NCBI GenBank assembly: GCA_007119395.1
Contig: SKPS01000186.1
Location: 1 to 11,510 of the forward strand
Direction: 5' to 3'
DNA from: Lentimicrobiaceae bacterium
Lineage (GTDB): Bacteria; Bacteroidota; Bacteroidia; Bacteroidales; SKPS01
DNA: 11,510 bases
Shown: piece by piece, positions 1 through 6,364 of the stretch
How positions within the stretch are numbered: the stretch's first letter is position 1
Layout: every line of letters begins with the position of its first letter
The notes under the pieces: model-generated
The model's database searches: none
What the model was told of the DNA's origin: nothing
Seen by the model: the letters and a program-made list of their open reading frames with translations, nothing else
Position numbers and translations under genes: made by a program

Positions 1-191
1 ACTTCAAGCGTATATCCTGCATCAGACGGCAGACCCGGACCCGGAGAGATCACCACACCATCAAAAGGGGTCACCTCTAAACAACCCGGTTCATCATGAC
101 GCAATACCACCACCTCTTGTGCCATCTGGTCAAGGTAGTGATAGAGATTCCAGGTGAACGAGTCGTAGTTGTCAACCAGCAATATACGCAT
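1..191 (-). CDS. Glutamine amidotransferase, PabA/TrpG type (5' part only)
   Basis: This is the first 63 codons of a leftward gene cut by the window edge. The N-terminus reads MRILLVDNYDSFTWNLYHYL, the classic start of class I glutamine amidotransferases that supply ammonia to aminodeoxychorismate synthase (PabA, folate) or anthranilate synthase (TrpG, tryptophan). The downstream VVISPGPGLPSD block is the conserved PGPG oxyanion-hole loop of the same family. The catalytic Cys and the His/Glu pair lie outside the window, so activity cannot be judged. PabA and TrpG cannot be told apart from this fragment; the neighbouring synthase or lyase gene beyond the left edge would decide. The ATG at 191 is the only sensible start, since the family motif begins immediately after it. 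It is divergently arranged with ridA. Confidence 0.93.
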   Translation of the reverse strand, partial: MRILLVDNYDSFTWNLYHYLDQMAQEVVVLRHDEPGCLEVTPFDGVVISPGPGLPSDAGYTLE

Positions 192-195
192 GGGG

Positions 196-203
196 CAAAG
201 ATA
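196..203 (-). promoter_or_regulatory. Possible -7 box for the amidotransferase gene
   Basis: The minus strand reads TATCTTTG, an exact match to the Bacteroidota sigma -7 consensus TAnnTTTG. It ends only 4 nt before the ATG at 191, so transcription from it would begin at or next to the start codon and give a leaderless or nearly leaderless mRNA. No convincing -33 TTTG is visible 19-21 nt upstream. The match could be chance. Confidence 0.4.
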
Positions 204-239
204 CTCCATTTCCATATGCCCTCTCACCCCTTTTTTTTG

Positions 240-247
240 TAGGTTTG
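240..247 (+). promoter_or_regulatory. Possible -7 box for ridA
   Basis: The plus strand reads TAGGTTTG, matching TAnnTTTG, just after an 8-T run. The candidate -33 element, TATG at 215-218 with 21-bp spacing, is only a 3/4 match to TTTG. Transcription would start near 254, giving a leader of about 45 nt before the ridA ATG at 300. Confidence 0.4.
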
Positions 248-299
248 CACCCTGAGAGAATCGTTTTTGATGATCAACAACAAATCAATATACAACAAC

Positions 300-674
300 A
301 TGAAAAGAGTTATCAGCACTGAAAACGCACCCAAAGCGATTGGCCCATACAGCCAGGCCATTGAGGCCAATGGTTTTCTGTTTGTCTCGGGTCAGATTCC
401 TGTAAATCCTGCCAGTGGAGAGATTCCTGAGGGGATTACTGCGCAGACGAAGCAGGTGATGGAGAACATTGGAGGCATCCTGAAGGAGGCCGGTTACGAT
501 TACACGCACCTGGTAAAGTGCACCTGTTTGCTGAGCGATATGGATCACTTCAAAGCGGTGAACGAAGTGTATGCAGGGTACTTTCAAGAGGATCCACCGG
601 CCAGGGCTGCTTACGGAGTTGTTAAGCTTCCACTGGGTGTGCTGGTAGAGATTGAGTGCATCGCTGCAAAGTAA
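300..674 (+). CDS. ridA: RidA family 2-iminobutanoate/2-iminopropanoate deaminase
   Basis: RidA hydrolyses reactive enamine/imine intermediates, such as 2-aminoacrylate released by PLP-dependent dehydratases, to keto acids plus ammonia, and so protects PLP enzymes in the cytoplasm. The 124-residue product has the usual family length and hallmark blocks: GPYSQAIEANG near residues 15-25 with the conserved Tyr17, FVSGQIPV at 28-35, and PPARAAYGVVKLPLGVLVEIE at 99-119, which carries the substrate carboxylate-binding Arg102 and conserved Glu119. I chose the ATG at 300 rather than the upstream in-frame ATG at 267 because the extra 11 residues (MMINNKSIYNN) have no counterpart in the family and MKRVISTENAP is the typical N-terminus. 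It appears monocistronic, divergent from the amidotransferase gene. Family trimer formation is established knowledge, not visible here. Confidence 0.96.
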   Translation: MKRVISTENAPKAIGPYSQAIEANGFLFVSGQIPVNPASGEIPEGITAQTKQVMENIGGILKEAGYDYTHLVKCTCLLSDMDHFKAVNEVYAGYFQEDPPARAAYGVVKLPLGVLVEIECIAAK

Positions 675-681
675 AACAGCA

Positions 682-786
682 CCCGGTTCATTCGGCCAAC
701 ACATTGAGTATGCTTTGGCGCAAGCCGTCAGCTCTACCCGGCCCTACGCCCTTGCGCCAACGGCCCGCTTTGACGTACGCACCGGG
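682..786. other. Nested inverted repeats in the ridA-peptidase gap (candidate structured RNA or terminator region)
   Basis: The 195-bp spacer 675-869 has no credible gene but contains co-nested dyads. Bases 682-687 (CCCGGT) pair with 781-786 (ACCGGG). Bases 694-697 can pair with 762-765 (GGCC/GGCC). Bases 715-724 (TTGGCGCAAG) pair perfectly with 751-760 (CTTGCGCCAA). A separate small hairpin follows at 800-814 (GTGCC, 5-nt loop, GGCAC). No U-run follows, so a classical intrinsic terminator is not supported. The pairing was found by eye; strand and function are unknown. Confidence 0.35.
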
Positions 787-823
787 CAACCCTTTCATGG
801 TGCCTGCCTGGCACTGAATCGTG

Positions 824-850
824 TTGTGGCAAATTCTTTATGTATGTTTC
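824..850 (+). promoter_or_regulatory. Weak promoter candidate for the S46 peptidase gene
   Basis: TATGTTTC at 843-850 matches TAnnTTTG at all but the last base. A TTG at 824-826 lies 16 bp upstream, shorter than the usual 19-21 bp spacing. Transcription would begin roughly 10-15 nt before the ATG at 870. Confidence 0.3.
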
Positions 851-869
851 ACTTTTTTGATGAATCGAT

Positions 870-3068
870 ATGATGAAAAGAGCAAATTGCAGAAATCTGA
901 TACAATTGACAAGACGCCACTGGTGGGTGGTCATGATCTTGCTGCTGGGGCGCCCGGCCTACGCTGATGAAGGGATGTGGCTCCCATTGCTGATGTCAAA
1001 CACACATTGGGACGACATGCGCTCTAAGGGTTTACGGATTGACCCGGAGGACATTTACAGTTTGAACAACACCAGTTTAAAGGATGCCGTGGTTCATTTT
1101 GGTGGTGGTTGTACCGGCATGCTGGTATCTGATGAGGGGCTTATGTTCACCAATCACCACTGTGCCTATTCCAGGATTCAGGGTCACAGCACTGTTGAAC
1201 ACGACTATCTTTCTGAGGGCTTCTGGGCCATGGAGCGGGATGAAGAGCTGCCCAACATCGGCCTTACCGCATCCATACTGATACGTGTTGAAGATGTGAC
1301 GCAACGCGTTTTGGCAGCGGTTAACCAGAAGATGAGTGAGACGGATCGTACCGCATCAATTCGTCGGGCAAGCCAGGCCATTGCCAAGGAGGTAACCGAC
1401 CGAAGCCATTACCACGCTGAGGTGAAGCCGCTTTACTATGGTAACCAGTTTATTCTGGTGATAACTGAGGTGTTTCGGGATGTACGTCTGGTGGGTGCTC
1501 CACCCTCTTCTGTCGGGAAATTCGGGCGCGACAGCGACAACTGGATGTGGCCCCGGCATACAGGTGATTTTGCGATTTTCAGAATCTATGCCGATGCCAA
1601 CAACCAACCCGCTGAATATGATCTCTCAAACGTGCCCTACCGTCCCCGAACCTTCTTCGAGATCTCGGCTGCCGGCATCAAAGAGGGTGACTTCACAATG
1701 GTGTATGGATTTCCGGGGCGCACCCAGCAATACATCCCTTCCTGGGGTATCCGCAACTTCCAGCACCACACCTACCCTGCCATCGTGAACATTCGTGACC
1801 ATGAACTGGCTGTGATCAACCACACCATGGGCCTCTCTGATGAGCTCCGGATACAGTATACCGGCCGGCAGGCACGCGTAGCCAACGGCTGGAAGCTCTA
1901 CCGCGGGGTGATTCCGGGATTGGAACGTTTTCAAGTCATCAGCAAAAAAGAGAAAGAGCAACAGGCCATGCTTGAATCCTTGCGTGACAATCCCGAACAA
2001 TACGCACACTACCTGAACCTGCTCGCAGCTTACGAAACAGCGTATGACGACATCCTCCCTCTACAGCAATACAATACCTATTTCAGTGAATGCTTCTGGC
2101 GCAACCCGTTGTTCAGGTTCATTTTCAGAGCTTACCGCATTCCTGATATGGATATGCGTTCCGAAGAAGGGAAACCGGCCATCGCAGAGCTCACCACCGA
2201 CCTGGCTGAAGCCGTGCACGGCTTCTATGCCACCATCGATATAGAAACCGAAAAACAGATCCTGTCGGCAATGGTGCAACTCTTCACAGAAGCCATCCCT
2301 TACGAAGAGTTGCCTTCACTACTGGCCGAAGCAAAACAAAAATACGATGGTGATTACACCCGCTTTATTGAGCGTCTGTTCTCGAAATCGATGTTCAGCA
2401 ACGCCGAAGATACCTACAGGTTTTTCCGCCATTGGAAGAGGAGTTCGCCCAGAAGGCTGTCGCGTGATCCACTGTTTGCCTTGATGAGAGATATTGTAGA
2501 GCATTATATGGGAGATTACCATCCTGCCTTACAGGATGCCAACCGCAGCCTCGACAGCCTGCACCGGATCAATATGCAGCTCTTACTGACGGTTCATTCC
2601 ACAGAGCTGCTGTACCCCGATGCCAACGGAACGCTTCGCATTGCCTACGGCGAGGTGGCAGGCAGCTATCCTCGTGATGCCATCAGGTATCACCACCAGA
2701 CCACCCTTGAAGGGGTGTTGGAAAAGCATGCCACCGGTCATCCTGATTATGAAGTACCTGAACAACTTCTGCGGATTGCAAGCCCTGAGTATTATCATCC
2801 CTACAGCACTGACGGCACCATGCCTGTTGGCTTTATCGCCAACAACCACACCACAGGAGGCAACTCAGGGAGCCCTGTGCTGAACGGATATGGCCACCTG
2901 ATCGGCATCAATTTCGACAGGGCGTGGGAAGGCACCATGAGCGATTTGAACTTTGAACCGTCGATATGCCGGAATATCAGCGTGGATATCCGTTACCTGC
3001 TCTTCATCACCGACAAGCTGGGTGGGGCGTCATACCTCTTCGATGAGATGGTGATACACCGCCCGTAG
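870..3068 (+). CDS. S46 family dipeptidyl-peptidase, DPP11-like (Asp/Glu-specific)
   Basis: A serine exopeptidase that releases dipeptides from peptide N-termini, typically in the periplasm of asaccharolytic Bacteroidota. The N-terminus has a hydrophobic core (WVVMILLLG, residues 19-27) and an AYA site ending at residue 32, so a signal peptide is likely; the long basic n-region is slightly unusual. Conserved S46 blocks follow: GMWLPLLMSN, EDIYSLNNTSLKDAVVHFGG, TNHHC (catalytic His, probably 97), DNWMWPRHTGDF (Asp223 region), and GGNSGSPVLN with catalytic Ser666. Eighteen residues after that Ser is Arg684 (NFDRAWEGTMSD). As I recall the family, DPP7 has Gly here and DPP11 has Arg, which binds the acidic P1 side chain, so I infer Asp/Glu specificity. 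The 732-residue length is normal. Two adjacent ATGs (870 and 873) are equally possible starts. It is flanked by a structured gap upstream and a convergent gene downstream, so it is probably a single-gene unit. Confidence 0.94.
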   Translation: MMKRANCRNLIQLTRRHWWVVMILLLGRPAYADEGMWLPLLMSNTHWDDMRSKGLRIDPEDIYSLNNTSLKDAVVHFGGGCTGMLVSDEGLMFTNHHCAYSRIQGHSTVEHDYLSEGFWAMERDEELPNIGLTASILIRVEDVTQRVLAAVNQKMSETDRTASIRRASQAIAKEVTDRSHYHAEVKPLYYGNQFILVITEVFRDVRLVGAPPSSVGKFGRDSDNWMWPRHTGDFAIFRIYADANNQPAEYDLSNVPYRPRTFFEISAAGIKEGDFTMVYGFPGRTQQYIPSWGIRNFQHHTYPAIVNIRDHELAVINHTMGLSDELRIQYTGRQARVANGWKLYRGVIPGLERFQVISKKEKEQQAMLESLRDNPEQYAHYLNLLAAYETAYDDILPLQQYNTYFSECFWRNPLFRFIFRAYRIPDMDMRSEEGKPAIAELTTDLAEAVHGFYATIDIETEKQILSAMVQLFTEAIPYEELPSLLAEAKQKYDGDYTRFIERLFSKSMFSNAEDTYRFFRHWKRSSPRRLSRDPLFALMRDIVEHYMGDYHPALQDANRSLDSLHRINMQLLLTVHSTELLYPDANGTLRIAYGEVAGSYPRDAIRYHHQTTLEGVLEKHATGHPDYEVPEQLLRIASPEYYHPYSTDGTMPVGFIANNHTTGGNSGSPVLNGYGHLIGINFDRAWEGTMSDLNFEPSICRNISVDIRYLLFITDKLGGASYLFDEMVIHRP

Positions 3069-3082
3069 CGCTGCTGCGCTAC
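3065..3082. terminator. Hairpin at the peptidase stop codon, possible bidirectional terminator
   Basis: A perfect 7-bp stem (GTAGCGC / GCGCTAC) with a TGCT tetraloop overlaps the TAG stop of the peptidase gene at 3066-3068. It lies in the 91-bp spacer between two convergent genes, where a terminator is expected. No T-tract follows on either strand, so it is not a textbook intrinsic terminator. Confidence 0.35.
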
Positions 3083-3159
3083 AGAAACGCTTAGCATCGG
3101 AGCATGATCAATGGAGCTTGTATACTGCAGAGGCTGTTGTCTGAAGATGCCTGCGGAAT

Positions 3160-5142
3160 TTATTTTTCGGCTTGCTCACTTTCAATCATCGCAAACAGTT
3201 CCTCAACCGAGCCTACCGGTGGATGACAAGTCTGGTTTCGGCATGCGATGATTTGCAATGGGGTTGCCGCGTCATCGGATTCCAGCACCCTGATGAGAGC
3301 TTCTGTTCCGAGTTGTTCCCGGATTCTGCGAGCCTCTGAGGTAGCCTCTTCCCCCATCACGGTGATTTCCAATGAGCCTTGCAGCAATTCAACCACCAAT
3401 TCACCCCAGGCACCATAAGATACGGGATTGCTCAAGAGCCGCCCCTTAACGTTGCCTGCCATATTTTGGCAATGTGAGTACCATTCGGGTTTTTGTGCGA
3501 GGAAGGCCAGCCGTTTCAATGCATGAGCCATCAAAGCATTCGATGATGGCACTACATGGTCGTACAGCTCCATGGTGCGTGCCACAGGTACAGGATGGCC
3601 ATCAGGCACGTAATAAAACATGTCGCTACCCTCCTCAGCAAAGTGCTTCCGCACAAACTGTGTCATCTCCACAGCCCTCTTAAGGTACTTGTGGTGAAAA
3701 CTGTCGCCGTAGAGAGTGGTCAGCGCCAGAATGGTGGTGGCATAATCATCCAGAAACGCCGGGATCTGCTCGTCGTTCGTGCCCATCAGGTGCAATAACC
3801 GCCCTTGCTGGTCGACGCCCTGTTTCAGGATGGCATCCATCAGGGTGTTGGCCAGCCCGGCCAATTCAGGATCGCTGAATGCGTGGGCTGCTTCAACAAG
3901 GCTGATGACGAGCAAGCTGTTCCAGGCAGTAATCATCTTCTTGTCAATGGCGGGGTGGACTCTATGGCTACGGTGAGCCAATAGCTGTTGTACCCCACGC
4001 GTTATCGCATCATGGTGCGCTGACCCTGAAAGCCCTTTGGGGTCGGAAGTTTCCAGATAAAGAATATTCCGTCCATTCTCAAAGTTTCCCTCATCGGTAC
4101 AGCAAAAGTGCTTCATCAGTATTTGCGCATCTGCTTCGGCTACCTGATGAATCTCTTCGGCTGTCCAGGTATAAAACCTCCCCTCCTCCCCTTCGCTGTC
4201 GGCATCAACCGATCCGTAATAGCCTCCGTTGGGGTCTTTCATGGTGGAGTTGAGAAAAGCGAGGATCCCGTAGGCAGCTCTTCGGCTTAATTCATCCCCG
4301 TTAAGGCGATGGTTACGTGCGTAGAGGCCAAGAAGCTGAGCATTGTCGTAGAGCATCTTTTCGAAGTGGGGCACCTTCCATTTTTCATCCACAGCATATC
4401 TGGCGAACCCACCTCCGAGGTGGTCATGAATTCCACCGGCATACATCCGGGCGAGGGTTTTCTGTGCCATTTCACCGGCCTGTGCGCTCACTCCTTGTTG
4501 CTGCAGGGTAAGGCCTAGCGACAACAGGGGTGGCATGGGGAATTTCGGAGCGCCCCGTGTGCCACCATATTCAGGATCCATCGAGCTAAGCATCAAGCGG
4601 TTGACCTGAAGCAGGTCTGACGACTGAAACTCCCGATCGGCACGATGGGTGCCAATGTGGTCATGCCTGGCCACATGGTGGGTTATGTTGTCGGCATTTT
4701 CGCGCAGCAGTTCGGGTTTGTTCTGCCACAGGAAGGCGAGCCGCTCCAGCAATGCGAGCCAGTCGGAGCGCCTGAAGTAGGTGCCGCCAAACACTGGCCT
4801 GCCATCAGGCAGGGCAAAGCAATTCAAAGGCCAACCGCCATGTCCGCTGAGAAGTTGCACAGCGGTCATGTATTGGTGATCAAGATCGGGTCGCTCTTCA
4901 CGATCCACCTTGATGCAAATAAAGTCACGGTTCATGGCATCAGCCACAGCAGGATCACTGAACGATTCGTGCTCCATCACATGACACCAGTGGCAAGCTG
5001 CATAACCAATACTCACAAGGATCAGCTTCTGCTCCCTCTCTGCACGCTCCAATGCCTCTGTTCCCCATGGCTGCCAGTGCACAGGATTGTTCGCATGCTG
5101 TCGTAAATATAAACTTGAAGATTGACTTAATCGGTTTTCCAT
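3160..5142 (-). CDS. DUF255 / YyaL-like thioredoxin-domain protein (SPATA20 family)
   Basis: A 660-residue protein of the YyaL/SSP411 family, whose biochemical role is not settled. Residues 1 to about 160 form the thioredoxin-like DsbH/DUF255 domain: NPVHWQPWGTEA at 19-30, the redox CHWC motif at Cys50-Cys53, DREERPD at 80-86 and GGWP with the probable cis-Pro105. The remainder matches the alpha/alpha-barrel part resembling six-hairpin glycosidases and epimerases: APKFPMPP near 198-205, GGIHDHLGGGFARYAVD at 236-252, KVPHFEKMLYDNAQLL at 256-271, GGYYGSVDADSEGEEGRFYTW at 306-326 and KKMITAWNSLL further on. There is no signal peptide, so it is probably cytoplasmic. Length and domain order are complete. 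The ATG at 5142 starts MENRLSQSSSLYLRQHANNPV, the normal family beginning. No clear promoter box was found upstream, but the divergent spacer holds a strong dyad at 5194-5221. Confidence 0.93.
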   Translation of the reverse strand: MENRLSQSSSLYLRQHANNPVHWQPWGTEALERAEREQKLILVSIGYAACHWCHVMEHESFSDPAVADAMNRDFICIKVDREERPDLDHQYMTAVQLLSGHGGWPLNCFALPDGRPVFGGTYFRRSDWLALLERLAFLWQNKPELLRENADNITHHVARHDHIGTHRADREFQSSDLLQVNRLMLSSMDPEYGGTRGAPKFPMPPLLSLGLTLQQQGVSAQAGEMAQKTLARMYAGGIHDHLGGGFARYAVDEKWKVPHFEKMLYDNAQLLGLYARNHRLNGDELSRRAAYGILAFLNSTMKDPNGGYYGSVDADSEGEEGRFYTWTAEEIHQVAEADAQILMKHFCCTDEGNFENGRNILYLETSDPKGLSGSAHHDAITRGVQQLLAHRSHRVHPAIDKKMITAWNSLLVISLVEAAHAFSDPELAGLANTLMDAILKQGVDQQGRLLHLMGTNDEQIPAFLDDYATTILALTTLYGDSFHHKYLKRAVEMTQFVRKHFAEEGSDMFYYVPDGHPVPVARTMELYDHVVPSSNALMAHALKRLAFLAQKPEWYSHCQNMAGNVKGRLLSNPVSYGAWGELVVELLQGSLEITVMGEEATSEARRIREQLGTEALIRVLESDDAATPLQIIACRNQTCHPPVGSVEELFAMIESEQAEK

Positions 5143-5193
5143 ACAGAGAAAACACCCGTTTAAAACGATTGTTTGCTCAGAGGATATATTTCC

Positions 5194-5221
5194 GGTTATT
5201 CAACATCATATGTTGATAACC
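5194..5221. promoter_or_regulatory. 28-bp dyad in the divergent spacer (candidate operator or hairpin)
   Basis: GGTTAT (5194-5199) plus CAACAT (5201-5206) pair exactly with ATGTTG (5210-5215) plus ATAACC (5216-5221): twelve base pairs, one bulged T at 5200 and a 3-nt centre. It lies 52 bp upstream of the DUF255 gene start and 73 bp upstream of the zinc-ribbon gene start, as expected for a regulator site serving one or both genes. Its role is inferred from position only. Confidence 0.45.
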
Positions 5222-5257
5222 TTTATTGTCCATATGTCATGAGGCAATAGTTCGTCG

Positions 5258-5265
5258 TATCTTTG
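5258..5265 (+). promoter_or_regulatory. -7 promoter box for the zinc-ribbon gene
   Basis: TATCTTTG exactly matches the Bacteroidota -7 consensus TAnnTTTG. Transcription would start near 5270, about 24 nt before the ATG at 5294. No good -33 TTTG is seen at the expected distance. Confidence 0.5.
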
Positions 5266-5270
5266 TTGCC

Positions 5271-5290
5271 GTCAAAGCCATGGCTTTGAC
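5271..5290. promoter_or_regulatory. Perfect 20-bp palindrome at the predicted transcription start
   Basis: Bases 5271-5280 (GTCAAAGCCA) are the exact reverse complement of 5281-5290 (TGGCTTTGAC). The palindrome begins 5 nt after the -7 box, so it either covers the +1 site as a repressor operator or forms an 8-bp 5'-terminal mRNA hairpin with a CAUG loop. It ends 3 nt before the ATG at 5294. Confidence 0.55.
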
Positions 5291-5293
5291 CCC

Positions 5294-5533
5294 ATGTCAT
5301 CACAGACAAAACACACAGAGCCCATGTCATTCATATCCGGCAAACGTTGTCCCTATTGCAAAAGCACACAAAGCTTTCGTCAGCACCGGCAACCCTGGAT
5401 GCGGCGGATCCCCGGCAGCAAGCATTATGAGTGCCAGTACTGCAGTGGCAAATATGTATCAGTATACCGCTTGTTCTCTTTTGGTGTGGTGAAAGGGAAG
5501 AAGCTCACAAAGGATTCCATTCGCAACGTATAG
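5294..5533 (+). CDS. Small zinc-ribbon protein, function unknown
   Basis: A basic protein of 79 residues, or 69 if translation starts at the second in-frame ATG (5324). In the 69-residue numbering, CPYC at 9-12 and CQYC at 37-40 form a four-Cys zinc-ribbon pattern (CxxC, 24 residues, CxxC). Between them is WMRRIPGSKHYE, which resembles small zinc-ribbon proteins annotated as hypothetical in many bacteria; I cannot assign a function. The ten residues unique to the longer form are polar and carry no motif, so 5324 may be the true start. Both ATGs sit in identical CCCATGTCAT decamers. There is no signal peptide or membrane segment. A promoter box and palindrome lie directly upstream, and the stop is 14 bp from the convergent membrane-protein gene. 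Confidence 0.75.
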   Translation: MSSQTKHTEPMSFISGKRCPYCKSTQSFRQHRQPWMRRIPGSKHYECQYCSGKYVSVYRLFSFGVVKGKKLTKDSIRNV

Positions 5534-5547
5534 TCAACGGGAACGTT

Positions 5548-6102
5548 TCAGAACAGCTTCTTGATCTCTTTTTTCAGCGCTTTGATGGCCAGTGTGGTGG
5601 GCACATTATCGCTTTGTGAAGCCAGCTCAAGGACGTGGCGGCACAGGTCGATCCCTTTTTCTCCCTCTTTGATCTCAGCACCGGCATTGTAGATAAGCTG
5701 GATGGTCTCCTCTTTGGCCTTCTTTACCAGTTCCCAGGCTTCATCCGATACATAGAGCTGCTGGCTCATGTTGTGGTCGTACTCGTCGCGAATATTTTGC
5801 AGTAAAAGGCCTTGCATCTCTCCTGAACCGACATCGGTACGACGAAGGCGCATCACCAGGTTGTCGGGAGTGATCCGCTCCAGCAACAGCACAATCCGCT
5901 CATAGGCCTGCAACCGAACAGGGGTAACCAGTTTTGCGTGCTCGGTTTTTAACACTACCATGTTGCGACGGTCTGCCGCTTCCATCTCAGTACGACGCTG
6001 CTCCGTTTCACGTCGGAAAAACATGCGCAGTATTAGCCAAACAGCCAATACCAAGGCGGCCAAAGGAACAAGATACTTTATAAACTCAAGAAACATTTCC
6101 AT
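5548..6102 (-). CDS. Single-pass membrane protein, DUF7935-like
   Basis: A product of 184 residues with one N-terminal membrane helix (about residues 6-28, IKYLVPLAALVLAVWLILRMFF) followed by a basic, charged and probably coiled stretch and then a soluble helical domain. The block VTPVRLQAYERIVLLLERITPDNLVMRLR resembles a Bacteroidota-restricted hypothetical family that I recall as DUF7935; its function is unknown. Orientation is probably N-out/C-in because of the Arg-rich segment after the helix (RMFFRRETEQRR). An upstream in-frame TTG at 6111 is possible, but the ATG at 6102 (MEMFLEFIKY) is a better start; ATG at 6096 is an alternative. It is divergent from the aminotransferase transcription unit and convergent with the zinc-ribbon gene. 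Confidence 0.8.
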   Translation of the reverse strand: MEMFLEFIKYLVPLAALVLAVWLILRMFFRRETEQRRTEMEAADRRNMVVLKTEHAKLVTPVRLQAYERIVLLLERITPDNLVMRLRRTDVGSGEMQGLLLQNIRDEYDHNMSQQLYVSDEAWELVKKAKEETIQLIYNAGAEIKEGEKGIDLCRHVLELASQSDNVPTTLAIKALKKEIKKLF

Positions 6103-6206
6103 AGCAATCAACTGTTAATAGCCGGCTTCGGACAGTGTGTTCACCGACTTGATTATTCGGCACAAAGAACGGAAAAATAGGGCAAACCACAATATCTAAT
6201 ATTACC

Positions 6207-6237
6207 ATTGGGCTTTGATGAAAAAAGGGTATATTTG
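6207..6237 (+). promoter_or_regulatory. Promoter for the aminotransferase unit
   Basis: TATATTTG at 6230-6237 fits TAnnTTTG exactly, and ATTG at 6207-6210 lies 19 bp upstream as a 3/4 match to the -33 TTTG. This is the best two-part Bacteroidota promoter in the window. Predicted transcription starts near 6244, leaving a leader of about 117 nt that contains the small frame at 6263-6364. Confidence 0.55.
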
Positions 6238-6262
6238 CGAACTTTCCTGCACCGATGTTGTG

Positions 6263-6364
6263 ATGCACACTTCCTTCCGGTTCAGGTTATTTCTGTTGGA
6301 TTTCTTCTTTAACGGCAAGACATATCAATTCGATTTTCATTATATTAAAAACAACACATCATGA
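6263..6364 (+). CDS. Putative Phe-rich leader peptide upstream of the aminotransferase
   Basis: An open frame of 33 codons (begins MHTSFRFRLFLLDFFF) starts about 20 nt after the predicted transcription start and ends in a TGA overlapping the aminotransferase ATG by an ATGA junction (A at 6361). It contains eight Phe codons, including three in a row at codons 14-16, plus two Tyr. The layout resembles an amino-acid-sensing leader peptide or a translationally coupled upstream frame. No clear Shine-Dalgarno or attenuator hairpin was found, and chance cannot be excluded because the DNA is T-rich. Confidence 0.35.
   Translation: MHTSFRFRLFLLDFFFNGKTYQFDFHYIKNNTS

Noticed and set aside
285..704. 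139-codon leftward frame opposite ridA
   Set aside because: Almost entirely antisense to a clearly identified gene and without family motifs.
652..873. 73-codon rightward frame spanning the ridA-peptidase gap
   Set aside because: It begins inside ridA, has no recognisable motif, and its composition follows the GC-rich dyads; it reads like a chance frame.
870..3068. Call as DPP7 (hydrophobic-specific)
   Set aside because: The position 18 residues after the catalytic Ser is Arg, not the Gly expected in DPP7.
4645..5106. 153-codon rightward frame inside the DUF255 gene
   Set aside because: Antisense shadow of the strongly conserved thioredoxin-domain coding region; no protein features of its own.
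5226..5492. 88-codon rightward frame overlapping the zinc-ribbon gene
   Set aside because: The alternative frame lacks motifs, while the neighbouring frame encodes a clean four-Cys zinc ribbon.
5536..5547. Short AACG-GGAA-CGTT hairpin between convergent genes as a terminator
   Set aside because: The stem is only 4 bp with no T-tract; too weak to call.
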